This document shows, in pieces, positions 7,142 to 14,824 of a stretch of 32,175 nucleotides of DNA. The notes below the pieces were generated by a model. The model had not been told where the DNA came from. It searched no databases and worked only from the letters and a program-made list of their open reading frames with translations. This stretch comes from an uncultured Pseudomonadota bacterium (lineage in GTDB: Bacteria; Pseudomonadota; Gammaproteobacteria; Steroidobacterales; Steroidobacteraceae): assembly GCA_903885195.1 (NCBI GenBank), contig CAISHQ010000002.1, positions 1-32,175 on the forward strand, read 5' to 3'. The stretch's first letter is position 1, and each line of letters begins with the position of its first letter. The position numbers and the translations under genes were made by a program.

Positions 7142-7635
7142 ACAAAATACGCCGCATAGGCTGGCTGACCATCCTTGTTTGCCTCACGGGCAGTGCCACC
7201 ACCATGGCGGATACCCCTGCACGGGTGACGGACGCAGCCGGCTTCAAGGCCGCGTTGCAGGCCGAACGAGGCTCGGTGCTGGTCGTCAATCTTTGGGCGA
7301 CATGGTGTGTTCCATGCCTACGCGAGGTGCCTGACCTGCTCGCGCTGGCCAAGGAGTTCGAGACCAAAGGGGTCAAGCTGATCGGAGTCTCGGTCGATGA
7401 CCCATCGCCCGGAGCAGCGGTGGTGGAGCAGTTTCGCAAGAAGTACTTTCCTGCCTTCGTGACGTTCGCGCGCAACGGGCCGCAGATGGATGAGCTCGCG
7501 AGTGTTATCGACCCGGCCTGGAATGAGGTCGTTCCCACGACCTACATTCTCGATCGGCAGGGCAAGCCCGTCGCGCGTCTGCAGGGCAAGAAGTCATTGG
7601 CTGAGTTTCGGGAAGCGGTGCGCAAGGCACTTTGA
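7138..7635 (+). CDS. Periplasmic TlpA/ResA-like thioredoxin
   Basis: A 165-residue protein with a Sec signal peptide (basic MNKIRR, hydrophobic WLTILVCLTGSA, likely cut after TTMA at residue 24). A thioredoxin fold follows, with the active site W-C57-V-P-C60. After it come the TlpA-type VDDPSPGAAVVEQFRKKYFPAFVTF insertion and the cis-Pro loop VVPTTYILDRQGK. It would exchange thiols in the periplasm. Its start overlaps the CMD-fold gene by 4 bp and its stop is 4 bp before the amidohydrolase, so it is co-translated with both. A partner role for the CxxC of the CMD-fold protein is tempting, but that protein lacks a signal peptide, so the two are probably in different compartments. Confidence 0.92.
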   Translation: MNKIRRIGWLTILVCLTGSATTMADTPARVTDAAGFKAALQAERGSVLVVNLWATWCVPCLREVPDLLALAKEFETKGVKLIGVSVDDPSPGAAVVEQFRKKYFPAFVTFARNGPQMDELASVIDPAWNEVVPTTYILDRQGKPVARLQGKKSLAEFREAVRKAL

Positions 7636-7639
7636 AGCC

Positions 7640-8974
7640 ATGCGGGCGATCCACTCGCATAGTTATCGTCTAGGAGGGGTTCTCGCAGCGCTCCTGCACG
7701 CCCTTATGCTCGGCTCAGCCGTGGCGGCGAACGCCGAGCTGCTGATCGTCAACGCGCGAGTTTTCAATGGGCGCGATGCGGAGTTATCCGCACCGAGCAC
7801 CCTACGTGTCAGCGAGGGTCGAATCGTGTCGATCACCGCGGGTCCGCCGACTTCGAGCGGTGGCGCGGTCATCGACGCCGGCAATCGCGTGGTCATCCCG
7901 GGGCTCATCGATGCGCACGTGCATCCGAGTATCCCGCTGGGTTTCACAGCCATGCGCGATTTGCAGCCCGATTACGCAGCGCACCGGTCGGCAGCGGAAG
8001 CTCGAGCCATGCTGCTGCGCGGTTTCACCACCATTCGCGACATGGCGGGGCCCAGCTTTGGTTTGAAGCAGGCCATCGACGAGGGTGTGCTGGTCGGTCC
8101 GCGGATCTTCCCCTCCGGCGCGATGGTCAGCCAGACGAGTGGTCATGGCGACTTTCGCAGCCGCGCCGCGTCGTCGGTATCCAATACCGGCATTGATGTC
8201 ATGGAGCAGCGCGGCTACGGCCGTTTGGCTGACGGCGAGTCGGCAGTGTTGCTCGCGGTACGCGAGCAACTGCGCGAGGGTGCCGCGCAAATCAAGATCG
8301 CAGCCGGTGGTGGCTTGTCGTCGAACTACGATCCGCTCGACAGCGTGCAGTATCTCGACGCCGAGCTGCGCGCAGCCGTGCGCGCGGCAGCCGACTGGGG
8401 TACTTACGTCGCGGTCCACGCCTACACCCCGGAGTCGATCCGCCGCTCCGTAGAGGCTGGCGTGCGCAGCATCGAGCATGCACATCTCATCGACGAACCG
8501 ACCATGAAGTTGATTGTGCAGCGCGGGGTGTTCGTGTCACCGCAGGCCTATCTGTTCTCGGGCAATGCGTTTCCGATGACGGGTAGGGCGGCGGTGATGC
8601 CGTCCGGTCTTGATCGCATGATGCAGCTGGCGAAGAAACATGGTGCAAAGATTGCGTTCGGCACTGATGTCTTTGGTGGCTCGCGCATGTACGCGCTACA
8701 GTCGAAGGAGTTCACGGCGCGGCTGCGTTGGTTCGATTCGCTGACGATCCTGCGGCAAGCGACGGCCGTCAACGGCGAGTTGCTGGCGCTCAGCGGTCCG
8801 CGCAATCCCTATGCAGGAGCGTCGCTGGGCGTGCTCGAGTCGGGCGCGTGGGCGGATTTGCTCATCGTCGATGGCAATCCACTTGTCGATATCGGTGTGC
8901 TTGAAGACCCCGAGAAAAATCTGCGGGTGATCGTCAAGGGCGGAGTGGTCTACAAGAACACGTTGGCGCCTTAG
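7640..8974 (+). CDS. Exported metal-dependent amidohydrolase (imidazolonepropionase/prolidase-like)
   Basis: A 444-residue amidohydrolase-superfamily enzyme with a signal peptide (hydrophobic LGGVLAALLHALMLGSAVAA at residues 11-30). Metal-site residues are visible in order: H93-x-H95 (IPGLIDAHVHPS), Lys219 (QIKIAAGGG), which is probably carboxylated, His260 (VAVHAY), His280 (SIEHAHLI) and Asp343 (FGTDVFGG). The order and spacing match the binuclear Xaa-Pro dipeptidase/imidazolonepropionase-like branch. Periplasmic members hydrolyse dipeptides, lactams or other cyclic amides, and the substrate here is unknown. ATG 7640 is 4 bp after the TlpA-like stop. It closes the plus-strand operon that begins at the DUF1838 gene, and its stop codon sits inside an inverted repeat facing the convergent Rieske gene. 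Confidence 0.92.
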   Translation: MRAIHSHSYRLGGVLAALLHALMLGSAVAANAELLIVNARVFNGRDAELSAPSTLRVSEGRIVSITAGPPTSSGGAVIDAGNRVVIPGLIDAHVHPSIPLGFTAMRDLQPDYAAHRSAAEARAMLLRGFTTIRDMAGPSFGLKQAIDEGVLVGPRIFPSGAMVSQTSGHGDFRSRAASSVSNTGIDVMEQRGYGRLADGESAVLLAVREQLREGAAQIKIAAGGGLSSNYDPLDSVQYLDAELRAAVRAAADWGTYVAVHAYTPESIRRSVEAGVRSIEHAHLIDEPTMKLIVQRGVFVSPQAYLFSGNAFPMTGRAAVMPSGLDRMMQLAKKHGAKIAFGTDVFGGSRMYALQSKEFTARLRWFDSLTILRQATAVNGELLALSGPRNPYAGASLGVLESGAWADLLIVDGNPLVDIGVLEDPEKNLRVIVKGGVVYKNTLAP

Positions 8975-8994
8975 AGGCGCAGGCGCTCGCGCCA
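8966..8994. terminator. Inverted repeats between convergent genes, possible two-way terminator
   Basis: GCGCCT at 8966-8971 and AGGCGC at 8975-8980 form a six-base-pair stem with the TAG stop codon as its loop. A second short GC-rich repeat, GGCGC-TC-GCGCC, follows at once. They fill the 21-bp gap between the amidohydrolase and the Rieske oxygenase. There is no T-run on either strand, so this is not a standard intrinsic terminator and may only slow transcription from both sides. Confidence 0.35.
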
Positions 8995-8995
8995 G

Positions 8996-10111
8996 TCAGT
9001 TGTGCTCGGCCGAGACGAGCGGCACGGTTTCGTGAACCCAATTGCCGCTGTCGCGGCGCGCGGGACTCGGAATGGCCATGGCGACGTCACCAATCTTGGT
9101 GCGTAGTGCCTTGACGTCGATCCTCCAGCCGAGTGCATCCCACTTCTTGAGCCAGTCGCGGTAGTGCGCGATGGCCGTATCGCCCGGAACCAGCACTTCT
9201 CGAGTGTTGCTGTCCGGAGTGCGCACCGGGTTGAGATTTTCGATGATGAGGGTGTCTTCCTGGACCACCTTGCGCGTCACCTCGGCCATGCGCGCCTCGT
9301 GCGCATCCTCAAGCAGCCAGTTACGCATGCTGACGAGGTAGATGCGTGTGTGTGACTCGTCGATCGGCGCTTCGAACATGTACTGGTGGAACGAGTTGGT
9401 CGCCGTGAGATCAATGTAGGTCACGAGTTGGTTCGGGCCTTGATGCCAGGATCCCGCTGCGCCGATGCGCGGACCCTGACGGACGTTGGCCAGCGCCGTA
9501 TCTTCGTTCTTCGTGCCGCCGAACTTGATGTAGTGCTTGCTGCCCCATGGGATTTGCTCCATGGGCAGCGGCGTGCGCTGCTGCTCGGGCGATAGAGAAG
9601 GCTGACCCTGTGCGGCGTGCACGAATTGGTTGTGGATGGGATCGAGACCGTTTTCGATCGAACGTTCGTAGTAGGCGTTGACGTCGAAGACGAAGGTCTG
9701 CGCACGCCACTGCGGCGAACCAAATTCTTCGATCGCATACAACGGCGGTCGTTCAGCCTCAGGGAGATCCCCCAAGAAAGCGAAGACGATGCCGTATTTT
9801 TCGAGTACCGGGTAACTGTCCACCTTCGCGCGCGCGGGCAGTTGTGCGCCATCGCCGAGCGAGGGGATGCGCTTGCACCCGCCGTCACCCCCAAACTCCC
9901 AGCCGTGATAGGGGCAGGCGACGTGATCGCCGCGGATCTTGCCGAGGCCGAGTGCTCCACCGCGATGCACGCAGGTGTCGGAGAGCACTTTGGCATGGCC
10001 TGCCGTATCGCGAAACACGACGAAAGGCAGGCACAGCACGGTGACGCGCAGAGGCTTGTCCTGGGTGACTTCCGTGGCGAGCGCGAGCGGATACCAGAAA
10101 TTGATGTACAT
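8996..10111 (-). CDS. Rieske non-heme iron oxygenase, catalytic alpha-type subunit
   Basis: A 371-residue protein. The N-terminal Rieske domain binds the 2Fe-2S cluster through C47-x-H49 and C66-x-x-H69 (CVHRGG and CPYHGW). The C-terminal catalytic domain shows the mononuclear-iron motif N154..D157..H160....H165 (ENGLDPIHNQFVHAA), with Asp157 as the bridge between centres. Such enzymes hydroxylate or demethylate aromatic, steroid or other ring substrates and need a separate reductase, which is not in the window. It lies 33 bp after the cobC-like phosphatase on the same strand, so it could be read from the B12-regulated transcript, or from its own promoter. No Shine-Dalgarno sequence is visible before ATG 10111. 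The substrate is unknown. Confidence 0.9.
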   Translation of the reverse strand: MYINFWYPLALATEVTQDKPLRVTVLCLPFVVFRDTAGHAKVLSDTCVHRGGALGLGKIRGDHVACPYHGWEFGGDGGCKRIPSLGDGAQLPARAKVDSYPVLEKYGIVFAFLGDLPEAERPPLYAIEEFGSPQWRAQTFVFDVNAYYERSIENGLDPIHNQFVHAAQGQPSLSPEQQRTPLPMEQIPWGSKHYIKFGGTKNEDTALANVRQGPRIGAAGSWHQGPNQLVTYIDLTATNSFHQYMFEAPIDESHTRIYLVSMRNWLLEDAHEARMAEVTRKVVQEDTLIIENLNPVRTPDSNTREVLVPGDTAIAHYRDWLKKWDALGWRIDVKALRTKIGDVAMAIPSPARRDSGNWVHETVPLVSAEHN

Positions 10112-10144
10112 GGGCCGAGCATACTGCGCCCGGAAAGCGGCACC

Positions 10145-10714
10145 CTACGGCACGATCGCCCCGTGTTCGCGCTGAGGCCAAAGTTTCAGCCCCGCTACCC
10201 CGAACGCGAAGTCGGTCTCGAACAGCCGATCAAAGGCGACGCCCCGGCCAAGGCAGTGCAACACCCGAAGCGGGCCTTGATGGGCCACGACGACCACTTG
10301 AGTGTCTTCGTTGTGGATGTCCTCGAGGCGTCGCTCCGCGCAAAACGCTTCGACTCGCGCCCAAAGCTGGCTCAGCGACTCGCCGTCACCGGGTGCGACG
10401 TTCCACAGGTCGGCGCCCCAGCGGTCGATTTCATCACGGGCAATGTTGTCCCAGGCTCGTCCTTCCCAGCGACCGAAGTCGAGTTCGAGCAACCTCGCAT
10501 CGTCAGCGCAGGCGGCGCCGCGTTCGGCGGCGATCGTCTCGGCGAGGCGCTGACAGCGGGCGGCGGGGCTCGTGAACACGGCATCGACCCGCGGCAGACG
10601 ATCGAGGACGGCTCGTATGTCCTCCTCCGCGGTGATGGCGAGCGGTAACTCGCTGCGGCCGTAGCAGATGCCGGGGGCGACGTCCGGCCGCGTATGGCGG
10701 ATCAGATGTACCAC
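10145..10714 (-). CDS. cobC: Histidine phosphatase, likely alpha-ribazole phosphatase
   Basis: A 189-residue histidine-phosphatase-superfamily protein. The catalytic motif is LIRHTRPD right at the N-terminus, followed by the CobC-like GICYGRSELPL. It also has VFTSPAARCQRLAETIA, the ELDFGRWEGRAWDNI block, and the second catalytic histidine in VVVVAHQGPLRVL. The expected role is removal of phosphate from alpha-ribazole 5'-phosphate or adenosylcobalamin 5'-phosphate in nucleotide-loop assembly. The GTG at 10714 is chosen because the phosphatase motif begins six residues later and the start overlaps the cobS stop by 13 bp. Context with cobS and cobT makes the B12 role much more likely than a general phosphoglycerate-mutase-like role. 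Confidence 0.85.
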   Translation of the reverse strand: MVHLIRHTRPDVAPGICYGRSELPLAITAEEDIRAVLDRLPRVDAVFTSPAARCQRLAETIAAERGAACADDARLLELDFGRWEGRAWDNIARDEIDRWGADLWNVAPGDGESLSQLWARVEAFCAERRLEDIHNEDTQVVVVAHQGPLRVLHCLGRGVAFDRLFETDFAFGVAGLKLWPQREHGAIVP

Positions 10715-11463
10715 GCCGCCAACATCCCGAGAAAAAGCCCGAGTTCGGCCAGCTGCTGAGCGGCTCCAAGGCAGTCGCCCGTGTATCCCTGCAGATTGCG
10801 TTGCAGGACGCGATACCACCAGAGGACCACCAGGACCGCAGGCACCACGCCGCCGAGCAGTGCGGGCTCGAGCACGGCACCGAGCGTCAGGACAACGACG
10901 GTGGTGATTGCCGCCACCCACAGCCCGCTGCGGCTCAGGTTGCGCGACAACGGCTTGGCTTTCGACTCGTCCTCGCGAACGTACGGCAGGCACCACATCA
11001 AGACCACTGCGGCGAATCGGCTGCTGGCATGGCCGGCTACCAGCAATACACAGGCCGTGGTGACCGGCAAGGCTGACAGCACGGCCACCCTCAGGCTGAT
11101 GCCGAGTACGAGTGCCAGCGTCCCGTAGGTACCGATGCGCGAGTCGCGCATGATTTCGAGGATCCGTTGCTGACCGTACCCGCCGCCCAGTCCGTCGGTG
11201 GCATCGGCAAGGCCATCCTCGTGAAATGCGCCGGTCAGCCAGATGGACGCCGCGACGGCGATGATCGCTGCAACCACGGGCGGCCAAAGAAATGAGGCCA
11301 GCAGCAGCGCCGTCGCCGAGATCACCCCGACGAGTACGCCCACGGCAGGAAAGTAGCGCGAGGCGTCGTCAAGCAGCTGCTGCGAGTGTCCCACCGATGT
11401 CGGTACGGGCAGTCGGGTGAAATACTGCACGGCAGCGAGGAACGAGCGCAGCTGCGCGTTCAT
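10702..11463 (-). CDS. cobS: Adenosylcobinamide-GDP ribazoletransferase (cobalamin synthase)
   Basis: A 253-residue polytopic inner-membrane protein of normal CobS length. The metal-binding signature GAFHEDGLADATDGLGGG spans about residues 78-95, with His81, Asp83, Asp87 and Asp90. Further family blocks are FTRLPVP near the N-terminus, RILEIMRDSRIGTYG, and NLQGYTGDCLGAAQQ near the C-terminus. CobS joins adenosylcobinamide-GDP with alpha-ribazole (or its phosphate) to make adenosylcobalamin (phosphate). Its ATG overlaps the cobT stop as ATGA at 11460-11463, and its 3' end overlaps the phosphatase gene, so the three are translationally coupled. Confidence 0.96.
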   Translation of the reverse strand: MNAQLRSFLAAVQYFTRLPVPTSVGHSQQLLDDASRYFPAVGVLVGVISATALLLASFLWPPVVAAIIAVAASIWLTGAFHEDGLADATDGLGGGYGQQRILEIMRDSRIGTYGTLALVLGISLRVAVLSALPVTTACVLLVAGHASSRFAAVVLMWCLPYVREDESKAKPLSRNLSRSGLWVAAITTVVVLTLGAVLEPALLGGVVPAVLVVLWWYRVLQRNLQGYTGDCLGAAQQLAELGLFLGMLAAWYI

Positions 11464-12527
11464 CCGTCGCTACCCGGGCTTTTGGTGCTGACGCCAGCAC
11501 TGCCGAAAGTGGCCATATTGCGAAAGAGTGCCACACTGTTGCGCAACAAGGGCAAGGCCAGCAGTGCGCCGCTGCCTTCACCGAGGCGTAAGCCGAGCGA
11601 CAGCAGCGGCTCGATTCGCAGTTGTTCCAAGAGCAGCCGATGGGCGGGTTCCGCCGAGCAATGACTGACGATGCAGCGGCTGAGCGTTCCCGGCTGCATC
11701 CGTTCGGCGAGCAGTGCGGCGACCGTCACCGCGAAGCCATCGATGAGTACCACGGTTCTCGATGCAGCGACGGTGCTGATCGCGGCGGCGAGCGCAGCGA
11801 TTTCGAAGCCACCGTAGCGGCGAAGCAGAGTGATCGCCTCTGCTGCGGCATCGCCTTTCGGCAACGCTTCGGTGGGACGCTCCCGCACTCGCTCGAGCAG
11901 GGCAAGTTTGCGCGCAACCCCGGCGGAGTCGAGTCCCGTTCCGGGACCCACGCAATCGGCCAGCGGCAGGCCCGTGAGCTCGGACAGCAGCAGCGAGCTG
12001 ATCGCCGTGTTGCCGATACCCATCTCGCCGAACAGCATCACTCGATGACCCGCGCGTAGCGCCTCATGCGCCGCCTCGCGCCCTGCGGCGAGTGCGCGCT
12101 CCAGCTCTTCTGCGCTCATCGCGTCGGCATGCAGGATGCTGGCTGTGCCGCGCGCGACTTTGGCCTGCGTCAACTGCGGATGCGGCATGAAGTCGGCATC
12201 CACGCCGACGTCGATGATGCGCAGCGTGCAGCCTGTTTGCGCCGAGAGCACATTGGCCGCTGCGCCGCCGCGCAGGAAGTTCAGCACCATCTGTGCTGTC
12301 ACGGCCCGCGGGTAGGCGCTGACGCCGTCATTGGCCAGACCGTGATCGGACGCGAACAGCAGCAAGCACGCGGTATCAAGCTCGGGCTGCAGTGTTTCCT
12401 GTATCTCGCAGATCTCGGCCACGAGTGTCTCGAGCCGCCCGAGCGATCCTTGCGGTTTGGTCAATTGGTCGAGCCGCGCAAGGGCTGCACGGCGCCACGA
12501 ACCAGCAGAGGAGGCCGTCTCGCTCAC
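11460..12527 (-). CDS. cobT: Nicotinate-nucleotide:dimethylbenzimidazole phosphoribosyltransferase
   Basis: A 355-residue CobT from the GTG at 12527. Family blocks in order: LDQLTKPQGSLGRLE, LLLFASDHGLANDGVSAYP, LRIIDVGVD, the catalytic-region LFGEMGIGNTAISSLL, and the C-terminal LGLRLGEGSGALLALPLLR with the expected glutamate. It activates the lower ligand base to alpha-ribazole 5'-phosphate. GTG 12527 overlaps the btuB stop as GTGA (12524-12527), the same coupling style as its neighbours. Another in-frame GTG at 12557 would add ten residues. No Shine-Dalgarno sequence favours either. It lies between btuB and cobS in one transcription unit. Confidence 0.95.
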   Translation of the reverse strand: MSETASSAGSWRRAALARLDQLTKPQGSLGRLETLVAEICEIQETLQPELDTACLLLFASDHGLANDGVSAYPRAVTAQMVLNFLRGGAAANVLSAQTGCTLRIIDVGVDADFMPHPQLTQAKVARGTASILHADAMSAEELERALAAGREAAHEALRAGHRVMLFGEMGIGNTAISSLLLSELTGLPLADCVGPGTGLDSAGVARKLALLERVRERPTEALPKGDAAAEAITLLRRYGGFEIAALAAAISTVAASRTVVLIDGFAVTVAALLAERMQPGTLSRCIVSHCSAEPAHRLLLEQLRIEPLLSLGLRLGEGSGALLALPLLRNSVALFRNMATFGSAGVSTKSPGSDG

Positions 12528-14389
12528 CGCGCGGCGTACCGCAGCGCCAGGTGCCACTCACGACCGGGCTGCGCGTAGAAACTTGCCGACTCGTAGCGGC
12601 GATCGAGCGCGTTGTCGAGCCGTGCTTGTACGCGCAGCGACGGATTGACCGCCCATTCCGCGCGCAGATCGAGCAGGAACCACGGGTTCAGCATGCGCGT
12701 GTTGGCCAGGTTGTCGTAGCGACGACCTTGGTACTGGGTGCGCGCGCCAAGGCTGATCGCGCCAAAGCTGCGTTCCAAGTCGAGCCGTGCCACTTGCTTG
12801 GCCCGCCGCGGCAGCAACTTTCCTCGGTTGCCGCCCGGGGACTCATTGCGCGGCGTGAGCCATTCGGCCGAGCCGCTCAAGCGCCATGCGCCGAGTGTCG
12901 CGGCGCTCACCAATTCGACCCCGCGGATGAGGGTCTCATCAACGTTGACCGGCGAGAAATTGGCATCGAAGCCGATCAGATCGTCGATGCGGTTTTCATA
13001 GGCGGTGATCCCGAAGGAGGCCGTGTTGCCGCTCCAGCGTAGCGCTGTCTCGATGCTGGTGGAATTTTCCGGCTTCAGTGCGGCATTGCTGAACCCGGGG
13101 AAATACAGCTCGTTGAAACTCGGTGCCTTGAATCCACTGCCAGCGGTGGCTGTCAGACGCCAACCCGGCTGGAATTTCCAACCCCAGCCGATCGATGCCG
13201 TGGTCTTTCCGCCGTAGCGTTGGTTGTCGTCGTAGCGCAGACCGACCTGCGCCGTGTGTGCGCCGAGGCGCTGCTGCAGCTCGGTGAAGAGGCCCAGGTT
13301 CTGACGAGAGGTTTCCGTGTACGCCGTCGTACTCGACACCGAGTCGCGCAGATAGTCGGCGCCGACGATGGCCGAGAGCGTGGCAGTGATCGGTTGTTCG
13401 GCTTGTAGCGAGGCCGAATCGCGCGCCGTATCGAAGCGCGATACGAAACGACTCTCTGAGAAGTTCCGGCTCTCATCAATCGTACGGCCGATCTGCAGCG
13501 AGGCGCTGCGATTGTCCGCCGGTTTCACACTCAGGGAGGCACCCACACCGCCCTGACGGATTTTCGCAGCGTTCTGGAAGGAGCCATCGAATTCGACGCG
13601 GCCGGTGGTCAGCGAGGCGAAACCCTCGAGCGTGCTGCGACCGCCGAGTTCGAGACCTCCGCGAGCCGTGACCGAGGTGTTGCGATAGCCGTCGTCATCG
13701 GGCTCATCGGTGAAGCAGCCGGCAAAAATCGGCGCACCGAAGCCGCGACAGGAATTGGTGCCGCTCGATTCGAGCGAGGACACACCGAACTGCCAGAACC
13801 CACCCTCGGTGCTCGCCCCTGCATTGATAGCGAGATTGCGCGTTTGCGCGGAGCCGTAGCCGGCGAGTGCATCCCATTGAGTCGTGCTGGAGACGGGCGC
13901 GCGGCGTGTGAAGATCTGCACCACGCCACCGACTGCATCGGCACCGTAGAGCGAAGAACGTGGTCCGCGCACGACCTCCACACGCTCGATCAGTTCGACG
14001 GGCAGATCCTGAACCGCTGCCGTGCCCAGGGTCGTCGAGCTCCATCGCAGTCCGTTGACGAGCACCAAGTTGTGGTCCGCTTCGGCGCCGCGAATGAAGA
14101 GCGAGCTGGCCTTGCCGATGCCACCGTTGTTGGCTACGACCACGCCCGGTAGGTCAGCGAGCAACTGTGCGAACGAGGCGTACTGGCGCGTCTCGATGGT
14201 GTTGCGATCCACCAGACTGGCGGACACAAGGGTATCGACCAGGCGCTCCGGCCGGCGGCTGGCTGTGACGATGACCTCTTCGAGCGAATCGACAGACGGA
14301 GCGGCGGTCCCGATGGAGGGGGAGATTGCGGCAGTCAACACGCCGAAGATAGAAAAAGCGGCCACAGCAGCCGGCGGCAAACGAGTCAT
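12524..14389 (-). CDS. btuB: TonB-dependent outer-membrane vitamin B12 receptor
   Basis: A 621-residue protein with a signal peptide (TRLPPAAVAAFSIFGVLTAA) and a TonB box (LEEVIVTASR) just after it. A plug domain follows (LLADLPGVVVANNGGIGK, SLFIRGAEADHNLVLVNG, ERVEVVRGPRSSLYGADAVGGVVQIFTR). The rest is a beta-barrel ending in an aromatic-rich strand (EWHLALRYAAR). BtuB moves cobalamin and cobinamide across the outer membrane using TonB energy. The cobalamin riboswitch upstream and cobT-cobS-cobC downstream make the substrate secure. ATG 14389 is preceded by GGGGAGA, which may be sequestered by the leader. No btuC, btuD or btuF inner-membrane transporter genes are in the window. Confidence 0.95.
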   Translation of the reverse strand: MTRLPPAAVAAFSIFGVLTAAISPSIGTAAPSVDSLEEVIVTASRRPERLVDTLVSASLVDRNTIETRQYASFAQLLADLPGVVVANNGGIGKASSLFIRGAEADHNLVLVNGLRWSSTTLGTAAVQDLPVELIERVEVVRGPRSSLYGADAVGGVVQIFTRRAPVSSTTQWDALAGYGSAQTRNLAINAGASTEGGFWQFGVSSLESSGTNSCRGFGAPIFAGCFTDEPDDDGYRNTSVTARGGLELGGRSTLEGFASLTTGRVEFDGSFQNAAKIRQGGVGASLSVKPADNRSASLQIGRTIDESRNFSESRFVSRFDTARDSASLQAEQPITATLSAIVGADYLRDSVSSTTAYTETSRQNLGLFTELQQRLGAHTAQVGLRYDDNQRYGGKTTASIGWGWKFQPGWRLTATAGSGFKAPSFNELYFPGFSNAALKPENSTSIETALRWSGNTASFGITAYENRIDDLIGFDANFSPVNVDETLIRGVELVSAATLGAWRLSGSAEWLTPRNESPGGNRGKLLPRRAKQVARLDLERSFGAISLGARTQYQGRRYDNLANTRMLNPWFLLDLRAEWAVNPSLRVQARLDNALDRRYESASFYAQPGREWHLALRYAAR

Positions 14390-14394
14390 GCAAT

Positions 14395-14462
14395 GTCTCC
14401 CCGAGGACGCTCTCCCGCGCCTCGATAACGTAGTCCACCGGGAAGAGAGGGTTTGGGGAAAC
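14395..14462 (-). promoter_or_regulatory. Ribosome-binding-site sequestering helix in the btuB leader
   Basis: On the minus strand GTTTCCCC (14462 down to 14455) can pair with GGGGAGAC (14402 down to 14395), seven Watson-Crick pairs plus one G-U. The second arm contains the Shine-Dalgarno sequence of btuB. It lies between the riboswitch aptamer and the start codon, so it is a plausible expression platform acting on translation. No folding calculation was made. Confidence 0.4.
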
Positions 14463-14520
14463 AAGCGGACCCTGAAAGGGGCCGACCCGTTCCTGTCTGC
14501 CCACCGCAGCCCGGGATGTC

Positions 14521-14746
14521 GTCGAGGCCGGTCTCCGGGCTCATGGGTTCGGCTTGCGTCGCAAGCACCGACATCGATCGCCTTCCCGCAATCCGGCGTC
14601 GCGCTGGATTGCAGTGGCGGGTTGACCGATGTCACCCATTTACCGTTGCGGGGGCAGCGCCGGAATGGAACCCCAAGGGCTCGCACCGGCTTCCCGTTTC
14701 ACTCCGCCATCCGCAGGACGCGCCTGCAGACACGGAACACCTCGAC
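14521..14746 (-). ncRNA. Cobalamin riboswitch
   Basis: Read on the minus strand, the leader has the conserved cobalamin-riboswitch elements in order: GGGAAGCCGGTGCGAGCC at 14695-14678, CTGCCCCCGCAACGGTAA at 14657-14640, a GCCACTG element near 14618, and the B12 box GAGCCCGGAGACCGGCC at 14542-14526. A closing stem is visible between GTCGAGGT (14746-14739) and GCCTCGAC (14528-14521), with one G-U pair. Binding of adenosylcobalamin should turn off expression of btuB and the coupled cob genes. The aptamer is about 226 nt, in the normal range. It lies 131 bp upstream of the btuB start. Confidence 0.95.
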
Positions 14747-14824
14747 CGGCGCACAATGCACGGGGGGCTGCGGTTTTGCAAATGCATCCGGAGCCTGCGT
14801 CCACAACCAGAGGATGTCGGGTGT

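Noticed and set aside
9617-10648. A 343-codon open frame on the plus strand across the Rieske and phosphatase genes
   Set aside because: It is antisense to two well-supported genes, has no family motifs, and is arginine-rich as expected of GC-rich shadow frames.
10715-11287. N-terminal extension of the phosphatase frame, which would make a 380-residue protein
   Set aside because: The extension overlaps cobS entirely and has no homology; the phosphatase motif starts right after GTG 10714.
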